From Treponema sp. (GTDB lineage Bacteria > Spirochaetota > Spirochaetia > Treponematales > Treponemataceae): a DNA stretch of 64,000 nt. The position numbers were made by a program, and so were the translations under genes. Shown here in pieces: positions 46,495-56,882 of this stretch (positions are counted from its first letter, which is position 1; the number at the start of each line of letters is the position of its first letter). The notes under the pieces were generated by a model that was not told the origin of the DNA, made no database searches, and saw nothing but the letters and a program-made list of their open reading frames with translations. The stretch spans positions 14,302-78,301 of the forward strand of contig JAAVAP010000013.1 in NCBI GenBank assembly GCA_014804005.1. The letters run 5' to 3'.

Positions 46495-49284
46495 TTAAAC
46501 TTTTCCATGGCAGTTTTTGTATTTTTTTCCTGAACCGCATGGACACGGATCGTTGCGGCCGACTTTCGGCATCGTGCGGCGGACGGTAACGTTTTGCCTT
46601 TGCGCGGCGCGTTGCATCGCGCTTGATCCCGCCTGCCTTCTTGCCGCGTCCGCGCTGATTCCTTGCGTCCCCTGCGCTCCGAAATTTTGCCCAGCCTCGT
46701 CATGGCGCGCGCTCATTTGGTTTTGCCGCGCGTTTTCGGCGGCGCGTTGCCTTGCGGCGATGGCTTCGGGCGAAAGCTGGATTTTCACTTTGAACACGCG
46801 GGAAACGATCGTGTTTCGAATCGAATCCATCATGTCGTAGAAAATGTTGAAGCCGTCGATTTTGTATTCGGTGAGAGGATTTTTCGAGCCGTAAGTGCGC
46901 AGAGAAACCGCCTCGCGCAGTGCTTCCAAGGCTTCCAATTGGTCGAGCCATTTTTTGTCGATGAGTTGGACGTATTGGTAGCGGATGAACATATTGAAAT
47001 TTTCTTTTCCGACCAAAGTTTCCTTTTGCGTGATGTCATTCTGAAGTTCGGCCTTGATTGCTTCAATCGTGAGCCGCTCGGCAGGAAGCGCGAATCCGAA
47101 CGCGGATTTCACTTCCTCTGAAACGGCCTTTGTGTCGGCGCGCTTTTTTCCATATTGCTCGAAAATGTCGTCAACGAAATCATTTGCGTTTTGAAGGACT
47201 CGCCCCGAAAGATTTTCGTCGCTGAGAATCGCGTCGCGCTGACTGTAAATCGTGGAACGTTGCTCGTTGAGAACGTCGTCATAGTCGAGCAAATGTTTTC
47301 GGATTTCAAAGTTGCGCTCTTCCACCTTGTGCTGGGCGCGCTCGATCCCGCGGTTCAGCATCGGATGGTCGATTGGCTCGCCCGGCTCCATTCCGATTCT
47401 TGTCATTATGTTTTTCATGCGCTCGCCGCCGAAAAGTCGCATCAAGTCGTCGTCCATTGAAATGAAGAATTTCGAGCGACCTGGATCACCTTGTCGACCG
47501 GAGCGTCCGCGAAGCTGGTTGTCGATGCGGCGGCTTTCGTGGCGTTCCGAGCCTATGACGTAAAGTCCGCCGAGAGATTTCACTTCCTCATAATCGGAAA
47601 GCCATTTTTCTTTTTCGACTTTGAGCGCGGCTTCATATTGTTCGGGCGTGGCTTGTGCGCCCGCACGTTTTCTTGCGCGCATTTCGGGATTGCCGCCGAG
47701 CTTGATGTCCGTTCCGCGCCCCGCCATGTTCGTCGCGATCGTGACCGCGCCTTTCGCGCCGGCCTCCGCGATGATGAGAGCTTCGCGCGCGTGGTTCTTC
47801 GCGTTCAAGACTTCGTGGCGCACGCCTTTTCTCGTGAGCAAGGCGGAAAGGTGCTCGGACTTTTCAACGGAAATCGTTCCCACCAAAACAGGCTGGCCTT
47901 TCGCGTGAGCCTCTTTGATTTCCGCACAAATCGCTTCCCACTTGTCGCTTTCGTTCAGATAAACTTCGTCGTTTTCGTCCTTGCGTGCGACCGGCTTGTT
48001 CGTCGGAATCGCGACCACGTCGAGCTTGTAGATTTTGTTGAATTCGATTGCTTCGGTGGCGGCAGTTCCGGTCATTCCCGAAAGCTTGTCGTACATTCGG
48101 AAAAAATTCTGGAAAGTGATTGTCGCCATCGTCCGGTTTCGCTGCGCGATTCGCAAATGCTCTTTCGCCTCGATCGCCTGATGAAGCCCGTCTCCGTAGC
48201 GGCGGCCTTCCAAGACGCGCCCAGTGAATTCATCGACAATCTGAACTTGCCCGTCTTTCACAAGGTAGTCAACTTCGACTTTGTAAAGCCTGTGCGCTCG
48301 GACGGCCTGCGTAAAATAATGGACGAACTCGAAATTCTCTTCGTCGAAAACCGTCGTTCCCGCCGCGATGAGATTGTGCTGATGCAAAATCGAGTCGATC
48401 TTGTTCATTCCTTTGTCGGTGAACGAAACTCGCTTGGACTTTTCGTCGAGCGTGTAGTCGCCTTGCATCGCGGCGCGTTCTTCAGGAGTCATCTGCACTT
48501 CGTCGGGATAGTCGCCCGTGGCGGGGTCTTTTTCCACTTCCGTGAGAAGCCCGACGTATTTGTCCACCTCGTGATATTTGTATGTGTCGTCCTCGCCCTG
48601 CCCGCTGATGATGAGCGGAGTTCGCGCCTCGTCAATCAAAATCGAGTCGATTTCGTCAACCACGCAGAACGAAAATCCGCGCTGGACTTTCCTTTCCAAA
48701 TCGATGCACATGTTGTCGCGAAGATAGTCGAATCCGAATTCGTTGTTCGTTCCGTAAGTGATGTCGCAATTGTACGCCGCGCGTCGCGCTTCGCCGTCCA
48801 TGTTCGAAAGAATCGCGCCCACGGTCTGTCCCAAAAGCGCGTAGACAGGACGCATCCAGTTTGAGTCGCGCTCGGCAAGATAGTCGTTTACCGTCACGAT
48901 GTGGACGCCTTTTCCCGAAAGCGAATTGAGGTAGGCCGCGGCGACGCACATCAAAGTCTTTCCTTCGCCGGTTTTCATTTCCGTGATGCGGCCCGAATGG
49001 AGAACGAGCGAGCCCATGAGCTGAACGTCATAAGGACGCTCGCCCAAAATCCTTTTCGAAGCCTCCCGCGCCAAAGCGAAGGCGTCAACCAAAATGTCGT
49101 CGAGCGTTTCGCCGTTCGCGAGCCGCTCTTTGAATTTTTTCGTCTGCAAAGGAAAGTCTTCGTCTTTCAATGAAACCGCCCATTCCTCGCGGGCGTTTAT
49201 CTGCGCAACGATGGGCTTTAGCTTTTTTACTTCGCGTTCGTTCTGTGAGCCGAAAATCGCGGTCAAAATCTTATCGATAATCAT
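46495..49284 (-). CDS. secA: Preprotein translocase subunit SecA
   Basis: [76 protein letters not shown]-terminal [20 protein letters not shown]. Confidence 0.98.
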   Translation of the reverse strand: MIIDKILTAIFGSQNEREVKKLKPIVAQINAREEWAVSLKDEDFPLQTKKFKERLANGETLDDILVDAFALAREASKRILGERPYDVQLMGSLVLHSGRITEMKTGEGKTLMCVAAAYLNSLSGKGVHIVTVNDYLAERDSNWMRPVYALLGQTVGAILSNMDGEARRAAYNCDITYGTNNEFGFDYLRDNMCIDLERKVQRGFSFCVVDEIDSILIDEARTPLIISGQGEDDTYKYHEVDKYVGLLTEVEKDPATGDYPDEVQMTPEERAAMQGDYTLDEKSKRVSFTDKGMNKIDSILHQHNLIAAGTTVFDEENFEFVHYFTQAVRAHRLYKVEVDYLVKDGQVQIVDEFTGRVLEGRRYGDGLHQAIEAKEHLRIAQRNRTMATITFQNFFRMYDKLSGMTGTAATEAIEFNKIYKLDVVAIPTNKPVARKDENDEVYLNESDKWEAICAEIKEAHAKGQPVLVGTISVEKSEHLSALLTRKGVRHEVLNAKNHAREALIIAEAGAKGAVTIATNMAGRGTDIKLGGNPEMRARKRAGAQATPEQYEAALKVEKEKWLSDYEEVKSLGGLYVIGSERHESRRIDNQLRGRSGRQGDPGRSKFFISMDDDLMRLFGGERMKNIMTRIGMEPGEPIDHPMLNRGIERAQHKVEERNFEIRKHLLDYDDVLNEQRSTIYSQRDAILSDENLSGRVLQNANDFVDDIFEQYGKKRADTKAVSEEVKSAFGFALPAERLTIEAIKAELQNDITQKETLVGKENFNMFIRYQYVQLIDKKWLDQLEALEALREAVSLRTYGSKNPLTEYKIDGFNIFYDMMDSIRNTIVSRVFKVKIQLSPEAIAARQRAAENARQNQMSARHDEAGQNFGAQGTQGISADAARRQAGSSAMQRAAQRQNVTVRRTMPKVGRNDPCPCGSGKKYKNCHGKV

Positions 49285-49466
49285 ATTAGAATAGTATAGC
49301 AAAAGCAAAAGGAAATTTCAATAGGACGGCGGAAATTTTGAGGACGCGGAAATCGACGCGATCGAATGCGGCCGCCTCTTCCACAACTTCAATTTTTTGT
49401 GATATAATTGGCGCGACGAAATTTCCAAGCGAACTTTCTTCTTGACTTTTTACGGGAGTTTTCAAA

Positions 49467-50387
49467 ATGTATAGAATTGCTTTTTGCGACGACGACAAAA
49501 CCGTCTTGAGCGAACTTAATTTTCTGTTGGAAAAATATCGCCGAAAATCCAAAATCCAAATAGAATGCTCGGTTTATAATTCGCCGTTTGATTTGACTTG
49601 CGAATTGGACAGGCGCAAGGAACGGTCGTTCGACATTTTGTTTTTGGACGTGCTCATGCCGGGACAAAACGGAATTTCCGTTGCAAAGGAAATCCGCAAA
49701 TGCAACAAGAAAATAAAAATCATCTTCCTCACGTCGTCGTCGGATTTCGCCGTGCAGTCATACACGGTCAACGCTTTTTATTATCAGATGAAGCCGATTC
49801 TCGAAGAAAGCTTTTTCGCGCTGATGGATTCGGTCTTGAAAGAATGCGTGAAAAATGAAAATCCGTCGCTGCTTTTGAATTGCAAGAACGGCGTAACGCG
49901 AATAAAACTCTGCGACCTGGAATATTGCGAAGTAAGGGGACGCACTTTGAATTTCCATTTGCACGGCGGCACAGTCCTGCAAAGCAACGGGCGCATGGAC
50001 AATCTTTGGCAGTCGATTTGCGAGCAAAAACAGTTCGCGCGCCCGCACCGCTCGTTTATCGTCAACATGGATTTTATCCAAAATATCTCGTCCAACAGTA
50101 TCACGCTCACGAGCCTTGAAAGGATTCCCGTTCCTCGCAGTAAATTTGCCGAAGTGAAAAACCAATATTTGGATTTCGCGTTTCAGGAACGCGGCGTGTT
50201 TGAGGGGGGGGGTATAAGGCATGACGGAATTCCTTTCCCGAATCGAATACGTCTTCGTGTGCGTGTTCGGCACGGTGCTTTCCGTGGCCTATTGCGACGT
50301 GGCGCGTTCACGCAAGAACAAAATCATAATCGGCATCGCGCCGTTCGTCCTGCTCACGGCGATTCTTTGCTGCTATCCGTTTTTTAG
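49467..50387 (+). CDS. LytTR-family response regulator; as sequenced the ORF reads through a 9-G tract into the following gene
   Basis: Receiver domain (IAFCDDDKTVL..DILFLDVLMPGQNGISVAKEIRK..KIIFLTSSSDFAVQSYTVNAFYYQMKP) and LytTR domain (YCEVRGRTLNFHLHGGTVLQSNGRMDNLWQ..FARPHRSFIVNMDFIQNIS). Residues after FQERGVFEGG lie in the alternate frame of the kinase gene; the natural end is likely near 50216. Confidence 0.85.
   Translation: MYRIAFCDDDKTVLSELNFLLEKYRRKSKIQIECSVYNSPFDLTCELDRRKERSFDILFLDVLMPGQNGISVAKEIRKCNKKIKIIFLTSSSDFAVQSYTVNAFYYQMKPILEESFFALMDSVLKECVKNENPSLLLNCKNGVTRIKLCDLEYCEVRGRTLNFHLHGGTVLQSNGRMDNLWQSICEQKQFARPHRSFIVNMDFIQNISSNSITLTSLERIPVPRSKFAEVKNQYLDFAFQERGVFEGGGIRHDGIPFPNRIRLRVRVRHGAFRGLLRRGAFTQEQNHNRHRAVRPAHGDSLLLSVF
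50204..50212 (+). repeat. Homopolymeric poly-G tract (9 G)
   Basis: tttga-ggggggggg-tataaggcATG: spans the 3' end of the response regulator and the SD region of the kinase. Confidence 0.9.
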
Positions 50388-51489
50388 CCAAGATTTTTGG
50401 AAGAAAGCCTGCCCGCTCGTGCTTCACGTGCCGCTCGTGATTTTCCTCGTGTGCCTGACGCGGAAATTTTCCTGCTCCGTGATTTCCGTGGCGACGGCAT
50501 ACCTTTGCTGCCAGTTCCGAAATTGGATCGGACTTTTCGTCGCGCACATTTTCGGCGGAAGCAACACGGTTTTCATCTGGACGAAGCTTATAATCACGTT
50601 TCCGCTTTTGGTTTTCCTGCTGATTTTTTTCGCGCCAATAATGAAGTCGTACCAAAAGCGTCCGCTCGCGTCCCAGTGGATCATCGGCGGAGTGCCGATT
50701 TTCTACTATCTCTACGACTACTTTTTCGTGATATACACCGACTTGCTTTACCGCAGAACGCCAGTCGTCCTTGAGTTCATGCCGTTCGTCTGCTGCCTAA
50801 TATACGTCGTGTTTTTATTTTTGCTTTCGGACGAGGAAAAGAAAAGGATTGAATTGGAAAAGCTGCAAAACAGCCTGAACATGGCGGTGTCGCATTCCGT
50901 GAGCGAAATCGAGGCAATGCGAAAGTCGCAGGATTTGGCAAGCCAATACCGGCACGATTTGCGCCACCATTTGCAATACGTCGCGTCCTGCCTCGAAAAC
51001 AGCAAGCTCGACATGGCGAAAAGTTACATAAAGAAGATTTCAAGCGAAATCGAAGCGCAGAAAGTCCGCGTGTTCTGCGAGAACGAAAGCGCGAACCTGA
51101 TTCTTTCCACGTTTGCCGCCGCCTGCGAAAAAGACGGAACGCAATTCAACGTGGACGCGAGGCTCACGCAAAGGCTGCCAATTTCGGACAGCGACCTGTG
51201 CGTCCTCCTTTCCAACGCGATTGAAAACGCGATGAACGCTTGCAACGAGCTTCCGCCATACATCGAGAAGAGAATAAAAGTCAAGGTCTTCGAAAAAAAC
51301 GGCCGCCTTTTCTTGAAAATATCCAACACATGCAAGGACAATGTCGCTTTCAGCGGCAGGCTTCCGATTACGTCAAAGGCGGGGCACGGATTCGGCACGA
51401 AAAGCATCATTTGCATCGTGGAAAGACACGGCGGCCTCTACAATTTTTCGGTAAAGGACAACCAGTTCGCGCTGCAGATTTCGCTGTAA
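50221..51489 (+). CDS. Sensor histidine kinase, AgrC/GHKL type
   Basis: N-terminal polytopic membrane region; H-box SQYRHDLRHHLQYVASCL; N-box LCVLLSNAIENAMNAC; G-box GHGFGTKSIICIVERHGG. Confidence 0.88.
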   Translation: MTEFLSRIEYVFVCVFGTVLSVAYCDVARSRKNKIIIGIAPFVLLTAILCCYPFFSQDFWKKACPLVLHVPLVIFLVCLTRKFSCSVISVATAYLCCQFRNWIGLFVAHIFGGSNTVFIWTKLIITFPLLVFLLIFFAPIMKSYQKRPLASQWIIGGVPIFYYLYDYFFVIYTDLLYRRTPVVLEFMPFVCCLIYVVFLFLLSDEEKKRIELEKLQNSLNMAVSHSVSEIEAMRKSQDLASQYRHDLRHHLQYVASCLENSKLDMAKSYIKKISSEIEAQKVRVFCENESANLILSTFAAACEKDGTQFNVDARLTQRLPISDSDLCVLLSNAIENAMNACNELPPYIEKRIKVKVFEKNGRLFLKISNTCKDNVAFSGRLPITSKAGHGFGTKSIICIVERHGGLYNFSVKDNQFALQISL

Positions 51490-51606
51490 AGAACATTGTC
51501 CGAATGCTTTTTATGACATTTCCAGTACGAGTTGTGCAATTTCTATTTCACTAAAAAAAACTCTGTGATAAATTTCGGATAACATAACTCTTGGGAGGCT
51601 TTTTTT

Positions 51607-52287
51607 ATGAAAAAGCATTTTAAAAAATTCGTGCTGGTTTTTGCGGTGACGCTTGCCGGCGCGATGGTTTCCGCGTGGGATTGGACATCCTATTGCGAGA
51701 ACATGGACGGATCTCAATGGCTCATAAAGGCGGGCGTGGGATATGGTTGGTCGTCGGCGAAAGTGAGCTACGGCAGTTACACAAGCCCTACTTTCACTTG
51801 CTATGGCCGTACTTATGGTGGCGAGTCCTACGATCTTGGCAAGGGCAAAAGCGTGGCTGCGGGCTTCGTCATTCCGATTCAGGGCGAATACCTTTTGAGC
51901 GCGATTCCGCTTGGAATCACGGCGCAGTTCCGCCCGCTGTTCGGAAAAGCTGGCGGATACAGCGCTTCGGGCTTCGCAATCATGGCGGGCGCGAACTACC
52001 ACGTGGCACCGGGTCCGAAATGGCTTGACCTTTACGCCGGAATGGAAATGGGGCTCTTTTACCAGTCCGAAAAATATGAATATTCATATGACTACGTAAA
52101 AGACATTGATTCTAGAACTGGCAGTCTTATTTACGACACTGCAACATATTCCGTAAAGGCAAAAGGCGCCGGTTTCGCGTTCGATGCTCATATTGGCGCG
52201 TCGCTGATGTTCTCGAATATGTTAGGCGTGAACGTGGAAGTGGGCTATCCCACCGTGTTTAGCACTTCGGTAGTGTTGAAAATCTAG
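51607..52287 (+). CDS. Secreted/outer-membrane beta-barrel-like protein
   Basis: Signal peptide MKKHFKKFVLVFAVTLAGAMVSAW; Gly/Tyr-rich alternating strands, small repeated barrel-like pattern. Confidence 0.6.
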   Translation: MKKHFKKFVLVFAVTLAGAMVSAWDWTSYCENMDGSQWLIKAGVGYGWSSAKVSYGSYTSPTFTCYGRTYGGESYDLGKGKSVAAGFVIPIQGEYLLSAIPLGITAQFRPLFGKAGGYSASGFAIMAGANYHVAPGPKWLDLYAGMEMGLFYQSEKYEYSYDYVKDIDSRTGSLIYDTATYSVKAKGAGFAFDAHIGASLMFSNMLGVNVEVGYPTVFSTSVVLKI

Positions 52288-52377
52288 TTTCCTTGCAGAA
52301 ACGAACAAGTGAAATTGTCGCCGAAATGTCGCGATAATTTCAAACGTACTGCGATTCTTCGCAACCTCCTTTTTTTC

Positions 52378-52418
52378 CAAAGGAATGATTATTTTCTGGT
52401 CATTCCTTTGTTTTTTTA
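52378..52418 (+). terminator. Rho-independent terminator
   Basis: caaaggaatga-ttattttctgg-tcattcctttg followed by TTTTTTT. Confidence 0.88.
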
Positions 52419-52505
52419 TGACTTCTTTCAACGCCCTAAATTTTAAACAATGGCTCAGAACAAATGTCTTGAAAATTCTCGCGAAAACTTCTATACTTAA
52501 TAAAA

Positions 52506-53480
52506 ATGTTCGGAACGATTATCAACGGCACAAACAATGTCTTTTGTGTGGAATGCGACGACGGAAAAATGCGCGCGTGCTCGCTCAAGGGAAAAAAAGT
52601 CAAGACCGAAAGGCAGTTTTACAATCCGCTCGCGCCCGGCGACCGCGTCCAAGTGGAGGAAGATTCGCTTTCGGAAAAAAAAGGCCAAATCCTCGAACTT
52701 TGCGAAAGGAAAAATTCTTTTTCGCGCTGGAACGTCAAAGGGCAAAAGCCGCAACTTCTCGCCGCCAATTTGGATTTTTTGATTTTGGTCACAACGCCCG
52801 CAGAGCCTCCGTTCCGCCCGCGATTTTTGGACAGGGAACTGATTCAAGGCGAGGCGCAGAATCTTTCGCCGATCATCGTCGTGAACAAATTCGATTTGGC
52901 GCAAGAACTTCCGCCCGAAGAAAAATCAGAATTCGAAGCGCGGCTTGAAAATTGGGAACGCTTGGGCTACGAAGTAAAGCGCATTTCAGCGAAGACTGGC
53001 GAAGGCTTGATGGATTTGGCGGAAATGCTGCAAGGAAAGCGAAGCGTGCTCGTTGGACATTCGGGCGTGGGAAAGTCGAGCCTCGTGAATCGCCTCGACA
53101 ACAGCGTCGTGCTCAAAACAGGAAGCCTTTCAAAAAAATACGGGCGCGGCGCACACACAACCACGAAAGGCACGCTCGTCCATCTCACGCTGAACGAAGC
53201 GTTCACAGGCGGGATGAAAGGCGTTCTCGCCGACATCATCGACACGCCCGGAATCCGCCGCTTCATGCTTTCAGAAATTCCGCAGGACGACGTCGCGCTT
53301 TACTTCCGCGAATTCCGCCCGCTTTTGGGAAAATGCAAATTCGGCGCTTCGTGCACGCACACTTGCGAATCAGGCTGCAAGATTTTGGAAGCCGTGGAAA
53401 GCGGCGCGATTCTCGGTGACCGCTACGAAAGTTACAGACGAATTACCGAAGAAATCCGCACTGGAAATTGGAAAGACTGA
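52506..53480 (+). CDS. rsgA: Ribosome small subunit-dependent GTPase RsgA
   Basis: Circularly permuted GTPase: IVVNKFDLA, LVGHSGVGKSSLVNRL, HTTTKGTLVHL, DIIDTPGIRRF; zinc motif C..C.H.C. Confidence 0.95.
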   Translation: MFGTIINGTNNVFCVECDDGKMRACSLKGKKVKTERQFYNPLAPGDRVQVEEDSLSEKKGQILELCERKNSFSRWNVKGQKPQLLAANLDFLILVTTPAEPPFRPRFLDRELIQGEAQNLSPIIVVNKFDLAQELPPEEKSEFEARLENWERLGYEVKRISAKTGEGLMDLAEMLQGKRSVLVGHSGVGKSSLVNRLDNSVVLKTGSLSKKYGRGAHTTTKGTLVHLTLNEAFTGGMKGVLADIIDTPGIRRFMLSEIPQDDVALYFREFRPLLGKCKFGASCTHTCESGCKILEAVESGAILGDRYESYRRITEEIRTGNWKD

Positions 53481-53482
53481 AA

Positions 53483-56086
53483 ATGGATTCAAAGACTTTG
53501 GAAATTTTGGACTATTACAGGGTGCGAAACCAAGTGGCGCAATTCTGCGCGAGCAGCGAAGGCCGCGAAGAAATTCTTTCGCGAGAGCCTTTTTCTTCTG
53601 CCGAAAAATTCGTTCCGCTGAAAAATTTAAGCCGCGAATGGAAAACTTGCTTCGCGTCGCAAAAAAACATTTCGCTCAAATCTTGGCCGGAAGTGAAGCC
53701 GCTTTTTTCCATAATAAAAACTCAAGGCGCGTTTCTTCCAGTCGATCAATTTTTCGCAATCGGACTTTTTTGCATGAGAGCGCGCGCAATCCGCCAAGAA
53801 ATTTTCAATAACAAAATTGAACTCAAACTGAAACATTTGCCGAGCCTCGTGGAAAGCCTTCCGAATTTGGAAGAAGCCGAAAACGAGATTTTCAAAATCA
53901 TCGATAAAAAAAGCGGCGCGCTCAAAGACTTGCAGGAATTGCGCGAAATAAAAAACGCGATTTCGGAAATCCGCCGCGAAATCGAAGGCGCGTTCAAAAA
54001 AATCACTTCGGACGCGAGCTTCGCGCAAATCCTCGAATCGAACATTCCCGTGGTCCGCGCGCAGCGCGAAGTGATCGCCGTGAAAAGTTCCGAACGATCG
54101 AAAGTGCGCGGAATCATTCACGAAGTTTCGAACACGGGGCGGACGGTTTTCGTCGAGCCGGAAGAAGTCGTGCGTCTCAACAACGAGTTGCTCCAAAAGG
54201 AATTCGAATACGAGCGAGCCGTGCGGCAAATCCTCATCGCCTTTTCCGAAAAACTTTCCGCGTTTTACGGAGAATTCATTTCCGCGCTTGAAATCATGGT
54301 TTTGCTTGACGCGACTAGCGCGGCGGCGAAATGGGGAGAAGCGAGCGGCTGCCACTACGCCCACGAACTTTGCGAAGGGCAAAGCGTCTTTTTGCAGGCG
54401 GCGCGACATCCGCTTTTGATGCAGACTTTGGGGCGCGATGCGACGATTCCAATCGACATGAAATTCCTCGGCGAAAAAAAAGTTATAATAATCACAGGCC
54501 CGAACACTGGCGGAAAAACCGCCGCGATAAAAACTTTCGCGCTCCTTTCTCTTTTAAACCAAAGCGGCTTTCCGATTCCTGCGGGCGAAGAAACTCGCCT
54601 TCCTTTTTTTGACGCGATTTTCGCGGACATCGGCGACGAGCAATCTTTGGACGACTCGCTTTCTACGTTCAGCGCGCACATCAAGAACATCGCGGCCGCC
54701 GTGGAAAACGCCACGGAAAAAAGCCTCGTCCTTCTCGACGAGCTTGGAAGCGGAACTGACGGGCAGGAAGGAGCTGCGATCGCGATGGCGGTTCTCGACG
54801 AACTTCTTGAGCGAAAATGTTTTATCCTCGTCACGACGCATCAGGGCGCGCTCAAAAATTATGGCTGGACGAATCCTTCGTGTGAAAACGCGAGCGTCGA
54901 ATTTGACTCTGTTTCGATGAAGCCTTCGTACAAAATCGCGATGGGAATTCCGGGAGAAAGCCACGCGCTAGAAATCGCGTCCGCCGAAGCGAAAAGAAAG
55001 CCTTCGTTCGAAAAAGTCGTGGAAGGCGCGCGAAAATACATCCGCACGCAAGAAGCTGACGTTTCCACTCTCATAAAAGGGCTTTCCGAAAAGCATTCCG
55101 AGCTCGACGCACTTCTTGCCGAACAAAAATCGAAAAGCGAAGAAATCGCCGCGCGCGAAATGAGAAGCCAAGAAACGCAGATGAAACTCCGCCGACGCGA
55201 GCACGATTTGAAAGTCGCGCAGAGCAAAGAAGAAAGCCGATTTTTGCGCGAGACTCGCCGCCGCCTCGAAAATCTCGTGCGCGAATTGCGGGAGGGGGAA
55301 ATCACGCGCGAAAAAACTTTGGGCGTTCGCAATTTTATAAACGAGCTTGAGCAAATGGAAAAAATCCATGGCGAGCAACTCGATTCGGAAGAAGAAAATC
55401 TTTTGCGCGACGAAGAAAAATTGCAGGAAAAAATTGATTCGCAAAAAAACGCTTCGCAGCCTTATTCGCAAATTTCAAAGCACAAAAAGAAGGCGCACAA
55501 AAAAAACGCCGAAGCATTGCTTTCCGCAACGCCCACGCTGCCCGAAAGGGAATTTCCTGCGCGGAAGTTCCACGCGCAATTTGTCGAAGGCGCGAAAGTG
55601 AAACTAAAATTAGGCGGCATGGAAGGGCAGCTTTTGCACAGGGAAAAAGGCGATTTGTGGAGCGTCCAATTCGGCGCGATAAAAATGGAAGTGGAGCAAA
55701 AGAAATTGCGCCTTGTTCAAGATACCCATACCCCGTTGGGGTATGCGCAGGAATCGCATTCGCACGACGCGCCTTCAATCATCTACGACTTTGTCGAAAA
55801 AAAAGACAATTCGCCGCAATTGGATTTTTTTCCTGAAAACAAGCCTTTTTTCGAACTGCGGATTTTGGGAATGCGGCGCGACGAGGCAATGAAAGTTCTC
55901 GAAAAACAAATCGATTTGTGCGTCATTCACGGGCTCCCTTCTTTTAGCGTGATTCACGGAAAAGGAACTGGCGCACTCCAGCAAGCCGTGCAGGACTATC
56001 TTTCGCACAGCCCTGCCGTGAGCGAATTCCAATTTGCGGACGCGAATGACGGCGGCTTTGGAAAAACCTACGTCCAGCTTTACTAG
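53483..56086 (+). CDS. mutS2: Endonuclease MutS2 with C-terminal Smr domain
   Basis: VIIITGPNTGGKTAAIKTFALLSLLNQSGFPIPA; LVLLDELGSGTDGQEGAAIAMAVLDEL; C-terminal LRILGMRRDEAMKVLEKQIDLCVIHGLPSFSVIHGKGTGALQQAVQDYL. Confidence 0.94.
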   Translation: MDSKTLEILDYYRVRNQVAQFCASSEGREEILSREPFSSAEKFVPLKNLSREWKTCFASQKNISLKSWPEVKPLFSIIKTQGAFLPVDQFFAIGLFCMRARAIRQEIFNNKIELKLKHLPSLVESLPNLEEAENEIFKIIDKKSGALKDLQELREIKNAISEIRREIEGAFKKITSDASFAQILESNIPVVRAQREVIAVKSSERSKVRGIIHEVSNTGRTVFVEPEEVVRLNNELLQKEFEYERAVRQILIAFSEKLSAFYGEFISALEIMVLLDATSAAAKWGEASGCHYAHELCEGQSVFLQAARHPLLMQTLGRDATIPIDMKFLGEKKVIIITGPNTGGKTAAIKTFALLSLLNQSGFPIPAGEETRLPFFDAIFADIGDEQSLDDSLSTFSAHIKNIAAAVENATEKSLVLLDELGSGTDGQEGAAIAMAVLDELLERKCFILVTTHQGALKNYGWTNPSCENASVEFDSVSMKPSYKIAMGIPGESHALEIASAEAKRKPSFEKVVEGARKYIRTQEADVSTLIKGLSEKHSELDALLAEQKSKSEEIAAREMRSQETQMKLRRREHDLKVAQSKEESRFLRETRRRLENLVRELREGEITREKTLGVRNFINELEQMEKIHGEQLDSEEENLLRDEEKLQEKIDSQKNASQPYSQISKHKKKAHKKNAEALLSATPTLPEREFPARKFHAQFVEGAKVKLKLGGMEGQLLHREKGDLWSVQFGAIKMEVEQKKLRLVQDTHTPLGYAQESHSHDAPSIIYDFVEKKDNSPQLDFFPENKPFFELRILGMRRDEAMKVLEKQIDLCVIHGLPSFSVIHGKGTGALQQAVQDYLSHSPAVSEFQFADANDGGFGKTYVQLY

Positions 56087-56177
56087 AATGAAATTCACTT
56101 AAAATGCGCGGAAGAAACGCCCTTGAAAAAAGTTTCGTTTCGTGCTATTATTTTCAAAAATAGAATTGAGGCGGATT

Positions 56178-56648
56178 TTGAAAGAACGCGACGGACGGCT
56201 TAAGGCAATCAGAAAAATAATCAAGTCGAACAGAATCGAAAGCCAGGATTCTCTTCTGAAACTTTTGAATGACGAAGGATTCGAAGTGACGCAGGCGACG
56301 CTTTCGCGCGACCTCAAGCTTTTGAAAGTGGGAAAAATCGCGGACGGACACGGCGGCTACGCCTACACGCTTCCCACCGAAGAGGAGCGGCAGGAAAGCG
56401 AGCACATTTTCGTGCAAGACTTTTTGCGCGGATACATCAGCATCGAAACTTCGGGAAACATCGCCGTGATAAAGACGTTCCCCGGGCACGCGAGTCCAGT
56501 CTGCAACGCGCTCGACAGCATGAATTTCGACGAGGTTCTCGGGACTGTGGCGGGCGAGAACTGCCTTTTCGCGTGCCTTCGCGAAGGCGTTACTGGCGAG
56601 GAATTCTTGCGCCGATTGAAGAGCCGCATTCCTGAATTGGAAGAATAG
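56178..56648 (+). CDS. argR: Arginine repressor ArgR
   Basis: RLKAIRKIIKSNRIESQDSLLKLLNDEGFEVTQATLSRDLKLLKVGK; C-terminal FPGHASPVCNALDSMNFDEVLGTVAGENCLFACLRE. TTG start after gaggcgg proposed. Confidence 0.92.
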   Translation: MKERDGRLKAIRKIIKSNRIESQDSLLKLLNDEGFEVTQATLSRDLKLLKVGKIADGHGGYAYTLPTEEERQESEHIFVQDFLRGYISIETSGNIAVIKTFPGHASPVCNALDSMNFDEVLGTVAGENCLFACLREGVTGEEFLRRLKSRIPELEE

Positions 56649-56771
56649 AGTTTTTGCGGATTGATTCGTGCGTAGATAGGGTAGGGTGATTTTGGATAAT
56701 CTTTTTTTCGATTTGCCGCGATTTCCTCTTGCGCAAAAATATTTTTTATGATAGAATATTTTCATTGTCGT

Positions 56772-56843
56772 GGACGATTAGCTCAGTGGTAGAGCACTTC
56801 CTTCACACGGAAGGGGTCGTTGGTCCAACTCCAACATCGTCTA
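56772..56843 (+). tRNA. tRNA-Val (CAC anticodon)
   Basis: ggacgattagctcagtggtagagcacttccTTCACACggaaggggtcgttggtccaactccaacatcgtcta cloverleaf. Confidence 0.92.
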
Positions 56844-56852
56844 TAAAAAAAT

Positions 56853-56876
56853 CCGCCTTTCGGCGGTTTTTTTTTG
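56853..56876 (+). terminator. Terminator after tRNA-Val
   Basis: ccgcc-tttc-ggcgg followed by a T run. Confidence 0.88.
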
Positions 56877-56882
56877 TCTGAA

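Noticed and set aside
47491-48864. 457-aa plus-strand ORF antisense to secA
   Set aside because: Shadow of secA, no domain motifs, Arg/Val/Phe-rich antisense composition.
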